From: Saprospiraceae bacterium
GTDB lineage: Bacteria; Bacteroidota; Bacteroidia; Chitinophagales; Saprospiraceae
Assembly: GCA_028285085.1 (NCBI GenBank)
Contig: JANQQI010000118.1
Span: 1-47,551, forward strand
Direction: 5' to 3'
DNA: 47,551 nucleotides
The notes under the pieces were generated by a model. It was not told the origin of the DNA. It ran no database searches and saw nothing but the letters and a program-made list of their open reading frames with translations. Below are positions 34,890 through 43,818 of this stretch, piece by piece (position 1 is the stretch's first letter; each line of letters opens with the position of its first letter). The position numbers and the translations under genes are program-made.

Positions 34890-36101
34890 ATGAGGATTTC
34901 GAGATTATTCATTTTCACCCTAAGTGTTCTGGTATTTGTTGCCTGCCAATCCGATGACGACTTTGTAGATACATCAATCGATGATCCGATGGATATCCCG
35001 GACATTAATGATGTGGACGATCCGACTCCCGAACCAGTGAATACGGATATCGTAGAACTGGGCCGTCAATTGTTTTGGGATCCCATTTTATCAGGTGAAA
35101 AAGACGTGGCTTGCGCCACTTGCCACCACCCTAATTTTGGCTATTCTGACGGCCGTGAATTGCCAATTGGTGTAGGTGGCGTTGGCCTCGGCCCGCAACG
35201 TATTGATGCCGTCAACGACGACATCGGCCTGGTGCCTCGAAATTCACCAACCATCATCAATACCGCTTTCAATGGCATGGATGAGCTCGGAAACTACGAT
35301 CCCGACCTTGCGCCGATGTTTTGGGATAATCGAACACTCAGCCTTGAAGCACAGGCGATTGGTCCGCTACATTCTTTTGAAGAGATGCGTGGTCATGCAT
35401 ACGACGAAGCGCTGACCATCGATAGCATCGTCGCTCGTCTTCAGTCTATTGATGCTTATCGCAACAGCTTTGAAGCTATTTTCAGTGGTTCCGATCCGAT
35501 CAATTCTAATACTATTGGTGAGGCTATCGCAGCGTTTGAGCGTACGATTACAGCTACAGATAGTCCTTTTGACCGCTTTCAGGCAGGCGATCAAAATGCG
35601 TTAACACAAGCCCAAATTCGTGGCATGAACCGCTTTAATCAGGTTGGCTGCGATGATTGCCACAGTGGGCCGATGTTTTCTGACTATCAGCTACACGTTC
35701 TTGGTGTACCGGACAATGATTTGCTCAGTTTTTCGGATGACGGAGCAAACGGTACCTACGCTTTTCGTACGCCGACCTTGCGTAATTTGTCGGATACCGG
35801 GCCATACTTCCATAATGGCGTCGCCGGGAATCTCCAGCAGTCGATTCAGTTCTACATTACAGCCCGTAATGCTGCGAACGGAGGTCCCGGTGGCCCGGGT
35901 GGCCCTCCCGGTGGTCTGGCCGCTAATCCAAACGTAAACGCTAATGAGTACGATCCCGAAATTCGCGATCTCGGCAATCTGAACCCCAATGACATCCAGG
36001 ATATTGTAGCCTTCATTCGGGCTCTTGACGATCCAAACTACGACCGTAGTGTTCCGTCGAGTGTACCGAGTGGTCTCTACCCTGGTGGCAACATCGACTA
36101 A
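34890..36101 (+). CDS. Di-heme cytochrome c peroxidase / MauG-family lipoprotein
   Basis: The 403-residue protein has a lipoprotein signal (VFVAC, Cys19) and an acidic linker. Two c-type heme sites follow: CATCH (C75, C78, H79) and CDDCH (C254, C257, H258). The family segments ELGRQLFWDPILSG, SPTIINTAF, MFWDNRTLSLEAQA, FRTPTLRNLSDTGPYFHNG and the C-terminal DIVAFIRALDD are present. These proteins reduce H2O2 or, as in MauG, oxidise protein residues. A Gly/Pro-rich insert lies near residues 330-343. The next gene, 79 bases on, is a heme peroxidase with a similar GGPGG-rich linker, which suggests a working pair. Confidence 0.88.
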   Translation: MRISRLFIFTLSVLVFVACQSDDDFVDTSIDDPMDIPDINDVDDPTPEPVNTDIVELGRQLFWDPILSGEKDVACATCHHPNFGYSDGRELPIGVGGVGLGPQRIDAVNDDIGLVPRNSPTIINTAFNGMDELGNYDPDLAPMFWDNRTLSLEAQAIGPLHSFEEMRGHAYDEALTIDSIVARLQSIDAYRNSFEAIFSGSDPINSNTIGEAIAAFERTITATDSPFDRFQAGDQNALTQAQIRGMNRFNQVGCDDCHSGPMFSDYQLHVLGVPDNDLLSFSDDGANGTYAFRTPTLRNLSDTGPYFHNGVAGNLQQSIQFYITARNAANGGPGGPGGPPGGLAANPNVNANEYDPEIRDLGNLNPNDIQDIVAFIRALDDPNYDRSVPSSVPSGLYPGGNID

Positions 36102-36180
36102 CCACAACGGCTTTCAACACCCCCAATTGCTACTACTTGCCAAACAGTACCTATTTCAAAAACTCTAAAATCTGCCAATT

Positions 36181-38316
36181 ATGAAGAAGCAACTGCAAGC
36201 ATTACAACGTGATCAGACTTTCTCGTGGATTCCACTGTTCTTTTTGATCCTGATTATCTGCTTGATTTCGGTAGATGCCGCCCAAGCACAAACTAGACGC
36301 GTCCGTATTAACGGAAAATCGGTCAAGCACGTAGAAAGAATCCAGGATGACTCCCGCTCAGCTAATTGCGTCCGTTTACCGGATCGCACCATCGATGGAA
36401 CCTGCAACAACATCAGTCAGGCCGATAGCGAATATTGGGGCGCATCCGATATTCAACTCTTTCGAGAGATGGCAGCCGCCTACGGCGCACCGGACTTTTT
36501 TAACGATATGGGAGGCAATTGTCGTCTAACCCCAAGAGCCATTTCAAATCTAGTGGTTGCCCAATCCGAGGATTTACCCAGCCCACGGAATTTAAGTTCG
36601 CTGGTCTTCACCTGGGGACAGTTTTTGGACCACGATATTGATTTGACCCCCGAAGGGGAAACCGAATATGTGCCGATTCTATTGCCGTCTGACGAATCAC
36701 TATTTACTTCGCCGATTCCATTCTTACGCTCCGAGGTACACGCGGGGAGTGGCGTCACGGATGATCGTGAACAAGAAAATCTAATTACATCCTGGATTGA
36801 CGCTTCGCAAGTTTACGGCTCAGAGGATTCCCGCGCCAGTTGGTTGCGTACGTTCAATAACGGTAAGCTCAAAACCTCCGCGGGTAACTTACTACCCTAC
36901 AATACCGTTGATGGGGATTTCGATAGTGCCATCGACACTGAGGCACCAAGTATGGCCGGAGATGGCGGCGGCACGACCAAGGTATTTGTCGCTGGAGACG
37001 TGCGGGCCAACGAACAACCCGGTTTAACCGCTTTGCATACCTTATTCGTTCTGGAGCATAACCGCATTTGTGACCAGCTCGTGGATCAAGGTCAAACGAA
37101 CGATGAGGACAACTACCAACGGGCCCGAAAAAGAGTCGGTGCGCTGATGCAAGCCATTACCTACAATCACTTTTTGCCAGCATTAGGTATTGATGTTACG
37201 CCTTACGGCGGCTACAACGATCAGGTGCAGCCGGATATCAGCAACATTTTTGCCACGGCAGCCTACCGCTTAGGGCACACCATGGTTACTGATGAAATTC
37301 CACTCTTGGCGCCCGACTGTCAGGCGGTGGATGGTGGTAGCCAACCCTTGTTATCTGGTTTTTTCAACCCGGCATTTACCAGTAACTACGGCATTGAAGT
37401 GATCTTACAGGGGCTGGCATCCCAGACACAGCAAAAGGTAGATGTAATGATCGTCGACAACCTGCGTAATTTCTTATTCGGCGACCCCTCTAGTGGTAGT
37501 GCATTTGGTCTAGACTTAGCTTCATTAAATATCCAGCGGGGCCGCGATCACGGTTTACCAGATTATAATTCGGTGCGGGCCTATTTCACTGGATTCCCGG
37601 CAGATGACTTCAGTAATATCACTGCTGATAACGATTTACAAAATGCTTTAGCGGCAGCCTACGGCAGTGTGTACGACATGGACTTGTGGGTTGGTCTGTT
37701 GGCTGAAGATCCTCTGCCGGGTTCTTCTGTCGGGTTGACCTTAAATGCCATTTTAGGCCAGCAATTCGAGCGATTACGAGATGGAGACTTTTATTTCTAC
37801 ATGAACGATCCGGCATTCACTAATCAGCAACGGAATCAATTCAACAATACCGATTTAGGGGATATTATCCGGCGTAACACCGCCATCCAAAATCTGCAAG
37901 ATGATATTTTCTTCGCCGCCAATTGTAATCCAAACGGTGGTGGTGGCGGAGGCGGCGGTGGTGGTGGAGGCGGAGGACCCGGTGGTGGACCCGGCGGCGG
38001 CGGACCTGGTGGTGGTGGTCCTGGTGGCCCGGGAGGCGGTGGCAACAATAATGGCCCCGGTCCTAACCAAATGAGCACAATGCCGAATCCTTCGACTGGT
38101 CAGATTTACCTCCAAGCAGAATTCGTAGAGGAGACAGAGCAAGCGAGTCTACAAGTACAAGATTTGAACGGAAAAACACTCTTCCGAGACCAAGTGTCCG
38201 TTGATGGTCACTTTCTCAACCACGATTTGGATTTGGAACGACTGCCACCTGGTCTTTACTTAATCACACTGCAAGCCAAAGATATAACGATCTCTAAGCG
38301 GATCGTGCTAGAATAG
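36181..38316 (+). CDS. T9SS-exported animal-type heme peroxidase
   Basis: The 711-residue protein has a long signal region (to about residue 36) and an animal heme peroxidase (peroxinectin/myeloperoxidase) domain. The distal site WGQFLDHDIDLTPEG gives D150 and H151; catalytic Arg275 is in VRANEQPGLTALHTLFVLEHNR; the proximal His366 is in AAYRLGHTMV; NIQRGRDHGLPDYN is the further hallmark. After residue 585 comes a nearly pure Gly/Pro linker of about 40 residues. The tail is a T9SS sorting domain (MPNPSTGQIYLQAEF ... GLYLITLQAKDITISKRIVLE). It probably makes hypohalous acids or oxidises phenolics at the cell surface. The neighbouring di-heme cytochrome may assist. Confidence 0.9.
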   Translation: MKKQLQALQRDQTFSWIPLFFLILIICLISVDAAQAQTRRVRINGKSVKHVERIQDDSRSANCVRLPDRTIDGTCNNISQADSEYWGASDIQLFREMAAAYGAPDFFNDMGGNCRLTPRAISNLVVAQSEDLPSPRNLSSLVFTWGQFLDHDIDLTPEGETEYVPILLPSDESLFTSPIPFLRSEVHAGSGVTDDREQENLITSWIDASQVYGSEDSRASWLRTFNNGKLKTSAGNLLPYNTVDGDFDSAIDTEAPSMAGDGGGTTKVFVAGDVRANEQPGLTALHTLFVLEHNRICDQLVDQGQTNDEDNYQRARKRVGALMQAITYNHFLPALGIDVTPYGGYNDQVQPDISNIFATAAYRLGHTMVTDEIPLLAPDCQAVDGGSQPLLSGFFNPAFTSNYGIEVILQGLASQTQQKVDVMIVDNLRNFLFGDPSSGSAFGLDLASLNIQRGRDHGLPDYNSVRAYFTGFPADDFSNITADNDLQNALAAAYGSVYDMDLWVGLLAEDPLPGSSVGLTLNAILGQQFERLRDGDFYFYMNDPAFTNQQRNQFNNTDLGDIIRRNTAIQNLQDDIFFAANCNPNGGGGGGGGGGGGGGPGGGPGGGGPGGGGPGGPGGGGNNNGPGPNQMSTMPNPSTGQIYLQAEFVEETEQASLQVQDLNGKTLFRDQVSVDGHFLNHDLDLERLPPGLYLITLQAKDITISKRIVLE

Positions 38317-38368
38317 ACAGTTCTAATTGAGGGGCTTGATTCGATTAATTCGAATCTTGCTGATCTAG

Positions 38369-38401
38369 CCCGACTTTCCATGGAAAGTCGGGTTATTTTT
38401 T
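38369..38401 (+). terminator. Rho-independent terminator of the peroxidase gene
   Basis: CCCGACTTTCCA (38369-38380) and TGGAAAGTCGGG (38381-38392) are a perfect 24-base palindrome followed by TTATTTTTT. A second hairpin, GATTCGA-TTAAT-TCGAATC (38338-38356), lies just before it. Confidence 0.85.
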
Positions 38402-38447
38402 GGGTTTGAAAAGGGGAACGTTTTCCATATTCTGGTATAAATAGAAT

Positions 38448-39527
38448 ATGGATCGAATAAATAAAACAAATCAGCAAGAACAAAAATCGGCTAAACCGTC
38501 TTCGAGAAGCACGCCGCATGCTACTTTCCAATTCAAAGACCTCCGACCGGAAAGCTTAATACAACAGCAGCAGCAAGCGAAGCTCCACCAAAGCCCACAA
38601 CTGCAATCTGTGGCTCAGCTAAAGGCAATGGCCCAAGCGGCTATGACTCATCCCGTTATTCAACCCAAACTGAAGATAGGTGATAACACCTATTCTGAAC
38701 TCAAAGCAATCAACCAAAACCCTGCTGATCGCGAAGCGTTTGATAGCTTGTCCTGGCAACAAAAAGGTATTATGAGATCCTTACTTTACGATAAAGGGAA
38801 AACGTTTGACTTCTACAGCGAGCTGGCCAAAATGGATAAAACCTTCACGGGGGCGAGTGGTGATATTGTAAATGGACCTTATCACCAGCATACTGATGCT
38901 AAGCATGACTTATCATTTCAATCGAGAGATGCAGAAGTTGCCATCTTACAAAAAGTTGATAATTATTTGCGCTCTCTAAATTTTCGGACCAAGTATCTAC
39001 ATTTCGATCTGTTCATCAGATTGAGTAAAGGCCCTTGTACAGCCTGCCGACAGTTATTCACCCAAAAATTTAAAGCACACTATCCCAATGCCCGTTTAAT
39101 TATTGAATACAATCAAACCCACGCACATGAAACGGCAGATGCCCCACTTAATTCTTCTCAAAGAAGACTAACCTATGGCTTCGAAGATGCCCAGGGCGTA
39201 AAGGGAAGTTATACAAAAGTATTGCCTGCAGGACATTCCATCATTTTGCACAGAGTAAAGGGCTACAGTGGAAGCACGCTCCATAACCTTCTGGATCAGT
39301 ATATGAAAAAATACAATTACGATAACAGTGAGGTGGATTCTTTTGTAGCGGCGACTCATTTTGTCAAAAAAGACGACCGAGTAGCCGTCAGCGACTGGCT
39401 AAAGCAAGCACTTTTAAAAACCGAGCAAGAAACACCAACCGAGAGAGACCAAGCAGTTATTTCCGGTATGACTTATCAGAAAAGAGGAAGTAAAGTCACC
39501 GCAGAAGCCCGTTTGATTATCATTTAA
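38448..39527 (+). CDS. Candidate contractile-injection-system cargo with deaminase-like toxin domain
   Basis: The 359-residue protein has no signal peptide. Its first 80 residues are low-complexity and Gln-rich, with SPQLQSVAQLKAMAQAA and HPVIQPKLKIG. The same kind of segment precedes DUF4157 and other cargo of extracellular contractile injection systems in Bacteroidota. The central domain has the two motifs of zinc-dependent deaminases: SRDAEVAILQ (D161, E163) and GPCTAC (C197, C200), about 35 residues apart. The first zinc ligand, usually His or Cys, is Asp here. Known: deaminase toxins act on nucleotides, DNA or RNA. Inferred: this is such an effector. No immunity gene or injection-system gene is seen nearby. 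Confidence 0.6.
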   Translation: MDRINKTNQQEQKSAKPSSRSTPHATFQFKDLRPESLIQQQQQAKLHQSPQLQSVAQLKAMAQAAMTHPVIQPKLKIGDNTYSELKAINQNPADREAFDSLSWQQKGIMRSLLYDKGKTFDFYSELAKMDKTFTGASGDIVNGPYHQHTDAKHDLSFQSRDAEVAILQKVDNYLRSLNFRTKYLHFDLFIRLSKGPCTACRQLFTQKFKAHYPNARLIIEYNQTHAHETADAPLNSSQRRLTYGFEDAQGVKGSYTKVLPAGHSIILHRVKGYSGSTLHNLLDQYMKKYNYDNSEVDSFVAATHFVKKDDRVAVSDWLKQALLKTEQETPTERDQAVISGMTYQKRGSKVTAEARLIII

Positions 39528-39579
39528 GTACAGATCAGCAAATCTGACTTCGGCGCCGTCCAAAAGCCACAAGTTTTCC

Positions 39580-39587
39580 TATTTTTG
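39580..39587 (+). promoter_or_regulatory. Possible -7 element of the 39592 gene
   Basis: TATTTTTG matches TAnnTTTG, but it ends only four bases before ATG 39592, which would make the transcript leaderless or nearly so. No good TTG is present at the -33 spacing. Confidence 0.25.
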
Positions 39588-39591
39588 TCGA

Positions 39592-40761
39592 ATGCATAAA
39601 AGTATTCAACTTGCTTTATTGTTTTTGCTTGGATTGCTGGACATGACCACTGGCCAAGCACAGATATTCATCCCCTTGACCAATCCATCCTTTGAGCTGG
39701 ATCAACCGGCTCTGAACCGACAAATATCCGGTTGGACTGCTTGTGAGCGTCCTTTCCAGATGGATTTACCTGCACTCATCAAGGATCAGATCGATAGCCT
39801 GCCCGTAGCACCTGCCGCGCACGGTGTACATTTTATTGGCTTGGTTGTCCGGGGGGATAGCACACAGGAGAGCTTGGCACAACGCTTAGCACAGCCCTTG
39901 AAAGCCGGACAGCAATACCGCTTCAGTTGTCAACTGAGTCGGACCGATAGTTTTATTGTCCAAAGTATGTCAGCTCCTAGGCAGGATTCCTTGCCCCCAC
40001 AGCTGACCAGGATTGATTATACCGGCACGGCCAAGCTAGAAATTTGGGGTGGCGGCGGGCCTTGCGATTTTGCCGAACGTTTGGCCAGCTCGCCGAACAT
40101 CGATACGATCGGATGGAGAGATTACAACTTTACACTATCGCCACAGTATAGCCATACTTATCTCATCTTTAGAGCGATGTGGGCCGACAGCAGTTATTAT
40201 GATGGCCATGTTTTACTGGATCGTTGTTCGCATCTGTTGCAATCAAATAACTACCTAGTTTTTAATGACTCGACGATGCAAGCCCGCTTACAGGTAGATG
40301 ATTTGAGGCAAGATAGCCTCGCTCAGTTTTTGAATAGCACACCAGCCATTTGGTCACAACTAGGGCGCTTTCCCGATAGTACAATGGTGCATCTGCGACG
40401 ACTTCGAGACGTTCGGTGGTTATTGAGCTATACTAAAAAAGAGAGTTTATTTTATTATTTGTACAAAACGCCCGAAGATAAAATGCGGCGTTTGAAGGAT
40501 CAATTTGAAGTATTTGGGATGTCAAAACTGGCAGAAACACTTGATCGATTGATTACCCTGAATGTACGACGTTATGAAAATGAAACGACTTCCTACCAAG
40601 ATTTTGCCTATTATGACAACGGTGAAAAACATTTGCGAGCGGCCCTTAAAGATGCCAATCCCAAGGCTTTGATGCGACTGTATTTGGAAAGTAATTTTGA
40701 GGAAATCATCCAAGAGTTGAATCAGCTGACTTTCCCCTACGAAGCTCGTCTATCGCAGTAA
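39592..40761 (+). CDS. Secreted hypothetical protein with jelly-roll-like N-terminal half
   Basis: The 389-residue protein has a signal peptide (MHKSIQLALLFLLGLLDMTTGQAQ). The front half starts IPLTNPSFELDQP and contains SGWTACERPFQ, HFIGLVVRGDSTQESLAQRL, GQQYRFSCQLSRTD and DGHVLLDRCSHL. This pattern is common in Bacteroidota exported carbohydrate-binding-like domains that begin NPSFE. The second half, from about residue 235, is helical and charged (RLKDQFEVFGMSKLAETLDRLITL), perhaps DMP19/DUF4375-like. The function is unknown. It converges with the symporter gene, with 8 bases between the stops. Confidence 0.65.
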   Translation: MHKSIQLALLFLLGLLDMTTGQAQIFIPLTNPSFELDQPALNRQISGWTACERPFQMDLPALIKDQIDSLPVAPAAHGVHFIGLVVRGDSTQESLAQRLAQPLKAGQQYRFSCQLSRTDSFIVQSMSAPRQDSLPPQLTRIDYTGTAKLEIWGGGGPCDFAERLASSPNIDTIGWRDYNFTLSPQYSHTYLIFRAMWADSSYYDGHVLLDRCSHLLQSNNYLVFNDSTMQARLQVDDLRQDSLAQFLNSTPAIWSQLGRFPDSTMVHLRRLRDVRWLLSYTKKESLFYYLYKTPEDKMRRLKDQFEVFGMSKLAETLDRLITLNVRRYENETTSYQDFAYYDNGEKHLRAALKDANPKALMRLYLESNFEEIIQELNQLTFPYEARLSQ

Positions 40762-40769
40762 CACAAAAA

Positions 40770-41681
40770 TTAAGCAGCCGCCTGTCGGGCCGCCCGATAT
40801 TTAAACCACATCGCCACCGAAAAGCCGGAAATCAAATGCCAGATGCCCCACCAGGCGGCAATCATCGCCATTCCACCGAGCCCGCCAAAGAAATTGAAGA
40901 TCAGAATGAGTCCCAGCCCGGAGTTTTGAATCCCCGTCTCAATGGAAATGGCTCGAACGTCCGGCATTGGTAAACGCATGCTTCGTGCAAACCAAAAGCC
41001 GAGTAACAGAGCAGCGGTATTGTGTACCAAGACAATGATAAAGACTTTACCGACGTGCTGTACGATATTGTCGTAATTACCGATCATCGCAAAAATCACA
41101 AAGCTGAAGAAGATGATGATACTCAGCCAACGGACCGGCCGCTGAATTTTTTGGCTAAAGGCCGGAAAGCGGTAATTGATCCACATGCCCAGCATCAGCG
41201 GCACAAAAACGAGCTGGATAATAGTGTACACCATCTTGGCGGCATCTACCGAAATAGACTGCCGCAAGGCTTCAGTCGCCGGTAGCCATTCTGACCAGAA
41301 GCCAAACGCCAACGGGGTGATGATAATTGCTGAGAGCGTAGTCACAGAGGTTAAGATCACCGAAAGTGCAGCATTCGCATCCGCCAGGTGAACCGCAAAA
41401 TTCGAAACGTTTCCGCCCGGGCACACCGCAATAAGTACCATCCCCAGAGCGATACTTGCCGGTGGATTGAAATACATCGCCAATAAGATTGTCAAAATCG
41501 GTAATAACAATAACTGGGAGACCAATCCGGTCAGCGGGGCCTTCGGTCGCCGGAATATCTTCTGGAAATCATCTAGCCGAATGTCCAGTGCTACGCCAAA
41601 CATCAAAAAGGCCAGGCAGATATTGAGCAAAGTGAGTTGCTCAGGGTTGAAGTTGATTTTGATCGCATCGATGCCTTCCAT
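40770..41681 (-). CDS. Bile acid:sodium symporter (BASS) family transporter
   Basis: The 303-residue protein is almost wholly hydrophobic with about nine helices. Family motifs include FLMFGVALDIRLDDF near the start, VLIAVCPGGNVSNFAVHLADANAALSVILTS (the GGNxSN crossover motif) and ISIETGIQNSGLGLILIFNFFGG (the second crossover ETGIQN). Bacterial members carry bile salts, keto-acids, pantoate or other organic anions with Na+; the substrate here is unknown. Confidence 0.9.
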   Translation of the reverse strand: MEGIDAIKINFNPEQLTLLNICLAFLMFGVALDIRLDDFQKIFRRPKAPLTGLVSQLLLLPILTILLAMYFNPPASIALGMVLIAVCPGGNVSNFAVHLADANAALSVILTSVTTLSAIIITPLAFGFWSEWLPATEALRQSISVDAAKMVYTIIQLVFVPLMLGMWINYRFPAFSQKIQRPVRWLSIIIFFSFVIFAMIGNYDNIVQHVGKVFIIVLVHNTAALLLGFWFARSMRLPMPDVRAISIETGIQNSGLGLILIFNFFGGLGGMAMIAAWWGIWHLISGFSVAMWFKYRAARQAAA

Positions 41682-41708
41682 CTGTGTCTACCGTTTGTTG
41701 GTCTTACC

Positions 41709-41716
41709 CAAATGTA
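41709..41716 (-). promoter_or_regulatory. Candidate -7 element of the symporter gene
   Basis: TACATTTG on the minus strand fits TAnnTTTG exactly and would give a leader of about 20 bases before the start at 41681. The -33 TTG is not clear. Confidence 0.35.
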
Positions 41717-41776
41717 AGCATTCTGCACGATTTTGGGATAAAAAGTCTAATTTGAAGTGTTGTAACTTGTATAGTC

Positions 41777-42361
41777 GTGCGTAGGTTAATTAAACGTTTC
41801 TTTTTCACCTTGGCAATCACCGTTTTGCTTACCGTCCTATTCCGAGGGCCAATTTTTCGTTTCTTTATTTCCTATCATCATTCAAGTATACATCCCGAAA
41901 ACTTAGCTTGTCCGGCAGTTCTTCAGCAAGAATTAGATAAATGGGCAAGACAATATCCCGAAGCTACACTGGCTGATAAAATCCAATTTGCTCAAACCAT
42001 CACCGCTAAGTCATTAAACTTTGTCAATCATCCTACCTCAAGCGAGTTAGAGCAAATGATTGTCAATGGCTCAGCACATTGTGTGGGCTATGCTCGGTTC
42101 ATGGTGGTTTGTATACAACAGCTTTGTAAAACGGAATTCGAGCAGCAACAGCTTTCTATTTCCCGAGCGCGAGGGCGACTTCATTTCATGGGATTTGATC
42201 TTCATCGCTTATTTTCTTCGCCTTTTTGGAAAGATCACGATTATGTGATGATCATCGACCGAGCACAACCACAGGTATTAGGATACGACCCTGTTCTCTA
42301 CGATTACCTAGATGTATCAAGCATAAAGCTTACAGATTGGGAGGGTAAAATAGAAGAATAG
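41777..42361 (+). CDS. Membrane-anchored transglutaminase-like protein
   Basis: The 194-residue product uses a GTG start and opens with a membrane anchor (RFFFTLAITVLLTVLF). A candidate thiol triad follows: C102 in NGSAHCVGYARF, H154 in FWKDHDYVMIID and D161 just after. Cys-GY followed by His-x-(W/Y)-x-x-x-x-D is the layout of the transglutaminase-like/cysteine protease fold. I cannot tell whether it is a protease, a peptide cross-linker or inactive. It is divergent from the symporter gene. Confidence 0.55.
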   Translation: MRRLIKRFFFTLAITVLLTVLFRGPIFRFFISYHHSSIHPENLACPAVLQQELDKWARQYPEATLADKIQFAQTITAKSLNFVNHPTSSELEQMIVNGSAHCVGYARFMVVCIQQLCKTEFEQQQLSISRARGRLHFMGFDLHRLFSSPFWKDHDYVMIIDRAQPQVLGYDPVLYDYLDVSSIKLTDWEGKIEE

Positions 42362-42669
42362 TGATATAAGATCTCCAAGCATTCAAAACCACTTGTCAGT
42401 ATCTGATTGCGCAGTCTGCTACCTACTGGATTGTAAGCATTAGATCCCGTCTTTAAAGAAGCTACTCCAAAATTCTTAGCGAGGTATAACGACGACTCTA
42501 ATTCCACTGGAATAAAGGGGCTGCTATATGAATAAGGCTAAGATAAACTCTGCCCAGTATGACAAACTGGAAAATATATTAAGGATTCAGAATAAACTAT
42601 AAATCTGGGATGATAAAGCAATTTATTTTGTCTCATCAAATTTAATTGACTCTTTCATTCTAATTTCAG
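42362..42669. other. Intergenic region holding gene remnants
   Basis: This stretch of about 308 bases is AT-rich with no intact gene. It holds the four-helix-bundle remnant on the minus strand listed separately, and otherwise nothing I recognise. It marks the change from the left part of the window to the more AT-rich block that starts at 42670. Confidence 0.4.
42463..42553 (-). pseudogene. Possible degraded four-helix-bundle (S23-type) gene fragment
   Basis: Minus-strand frames give, in order and in shifting frames, AEFI (42553-42542), LIHIAAPLFQ (42536-42507) and VELESSLYLAKNFGV (42507-42463). Joined, they resemble the conserved centre of S23-type four-helix-bundle proteins, which have an F-IA-GS-ELE-x-L-LA-x-x-LG pattern. 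At least two frame changes would be needed and the flanks do not match, so this is a fragment at most. Confidence 0.25.
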
Positions 42670-43077
42670 ATGCAATTCTTATCAAAAACATACATGACCT
42701 TATTGCTCATTTGGGCGATCGGAATGCTTATTTGGGGGCTTGCTGGTTTTTTTGAATACTTCACTGGTATTGTGCCATTCATACAATTGCAAAACGCAGC
42801 CTACCCAAATGGTGTTCAGTTCGTTCACTGGTTGCTCATCACTTTAACCGGGGGCGTATTCTTGTTTGGGTATATATTCCGGTGGAAATGGACGCCCTTT
42901 GCCATGATTCTGCTTTTTTCCAACTTGGCCATTTTATGTACAATCCAAACCTTTGATTTCATGTCAGAGCAATGGGGATATTCTCAATATTTTACGGAGA
43001 TCGTGTTTTACATTATTCACTCCTCATTTTTACTCATTTCTTCTGTTTCTAAATTGCGCTTTGAATTTAATTTATAA
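42670..43077 (+). CDS. Small four-helix membrane protein
   Basis: The 135-residue protein has four hydrophobic helices: YMTLLLIWAIGMLIWGLAGFF, HWLLITLTGGVFLFGYIF, PFAMILLFSNLAILCTI and IVFYIIHSSFLLISSV. I recognise no motif. It is the first of a rightward AT-rich gene block, with only three bases before the next start codon, so translation is probably coupled. Confidence 0.7.
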   Translation: MQFLSKTYMTLLLIWAIGMLIWGLAGFFEYFTGIVPFIQLQNAAYPNGVQFVHWLLITLTGGVFLFGYIFRWKWTPFAMILLFSNLAILCTIQTFDFMSEQWGYSQYFTEIVFYIIHSSFLLISSVSKLRFEFNL

Positions 43078-43080
43078 CAC

Positions 43081-43731
43081 ATGAAAAATATAATTATTGC
43101 GGGTGCTTCGGGGATGATTGGCAGTTTGATTTTAGAGCATTGCTTAGCCTCATCGAATATAGGTCAAGTGACTTCTTTGGTTCGTAAAAAAACGGATATC
43201 CAACATCCTAAATATGATGAAGTCATCATCAACAATTTTACTGACTATAGAAATCAAGCTGATTTATTTAAAAATAAAGATGCCGCTTTTTTCTGCATCG
43301 GTGTTTATACTGGACAAGTTTCGGATGACAAGTTTAGAGAAATTACAGTTGACTATGCGGTTGCTTTCGCGAAAGCATTAAAGATGAGTAGTCCAAATGT
43401 CAACTTGTGCTTTTTAAGTGGTGCAGGCGCTGATCGCACCGAAAAAAGCAGCACTTCTTTTGCGCGATATAAAGGAATGGCAGAAAATCAAATTTCTGCT
43501 ATGGGGCTAAATTTCCACATATTCAGGCCTGGCTATATTTATCCTGTAACGCCAAGAAGAGAGCCCAATTTGATGTATCGAATTATGAGAACACTTTATC
43601 CACTAATTAAGCTAATGGGAAACAACAGCAGTGTTAAGTCGACTGAATTGGCGGCGGCGATGTTTCAAGTCGGATTAGATGGTGCTCATGCGGAAGTATT
43701 AGAAAACAAAGACATTTTAAAATATTCATAA
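43081..43731 (+). CDS. NAD(P)-binding atypical SDR protein
   Basis: The 216-residue protein begins with a Rossmann loop IIIAGASGMIGSLIL (GxxGxxG at 8-14). NFTDYRNQADLFKNKDAAFFCIG and NLCFLSGAGADRTEKSSTSFARYKGMAENQI with a YK pair fit the NAD(P)H-binding/NmrA-like atypical SDRs, and FHIFRPGYIYP is a usual late motif. The substrate is unknown. It lies in the block with two SRPBCC proteins and a classical SDR. Confidence 0.8.
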   Translation: MKNIIIAGASGMIGSLILEHCLASSNIGQVTSLVRKKTDIQHPKYDEVIINNFTDYRNQADLFKNKDAAFFCIGVYTGQVSDDKFREITVDYAVAFAKALKMSSPNVNLCFLSGAGADRTEKSSTSFARYKGMAENQISAMGLNFHIFRPGYIYPVTPRREPNLMYRIMRTLYPLIKLMGNNSSVKSTELAAAMFQVGLDGAHAEVLENKDILKYS

Positions 43732-43818
43732 ACACCTTTAATGGAATAAATATTCATTTTCAAGTTCTAACACGAACTCCCAAACAAATTATTTCACAAC
43801 AAAAACAAGTACAAAATC

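Noticed and set aside
37837-38142. Minus-strand frames full of Pro opposite the peroxidase linker
   Set aside because: They are the reverse reading of the GGN-rich linker codons, not genes.
39530-39550. Small hairpin after the deaminase-like gene (CAGAT/ATCTG)
   Set aside because: It has only five base pairs and no T-run, so I do not call it a terminator.
39592-40761. The gene after the deaminase-like toxin as its immunity protein
   Set aside because: It encodes a signal peptide and a large two-domain secreted protein. An immunity protein for a cytosolic deaminase should be small and cytoplasmic.
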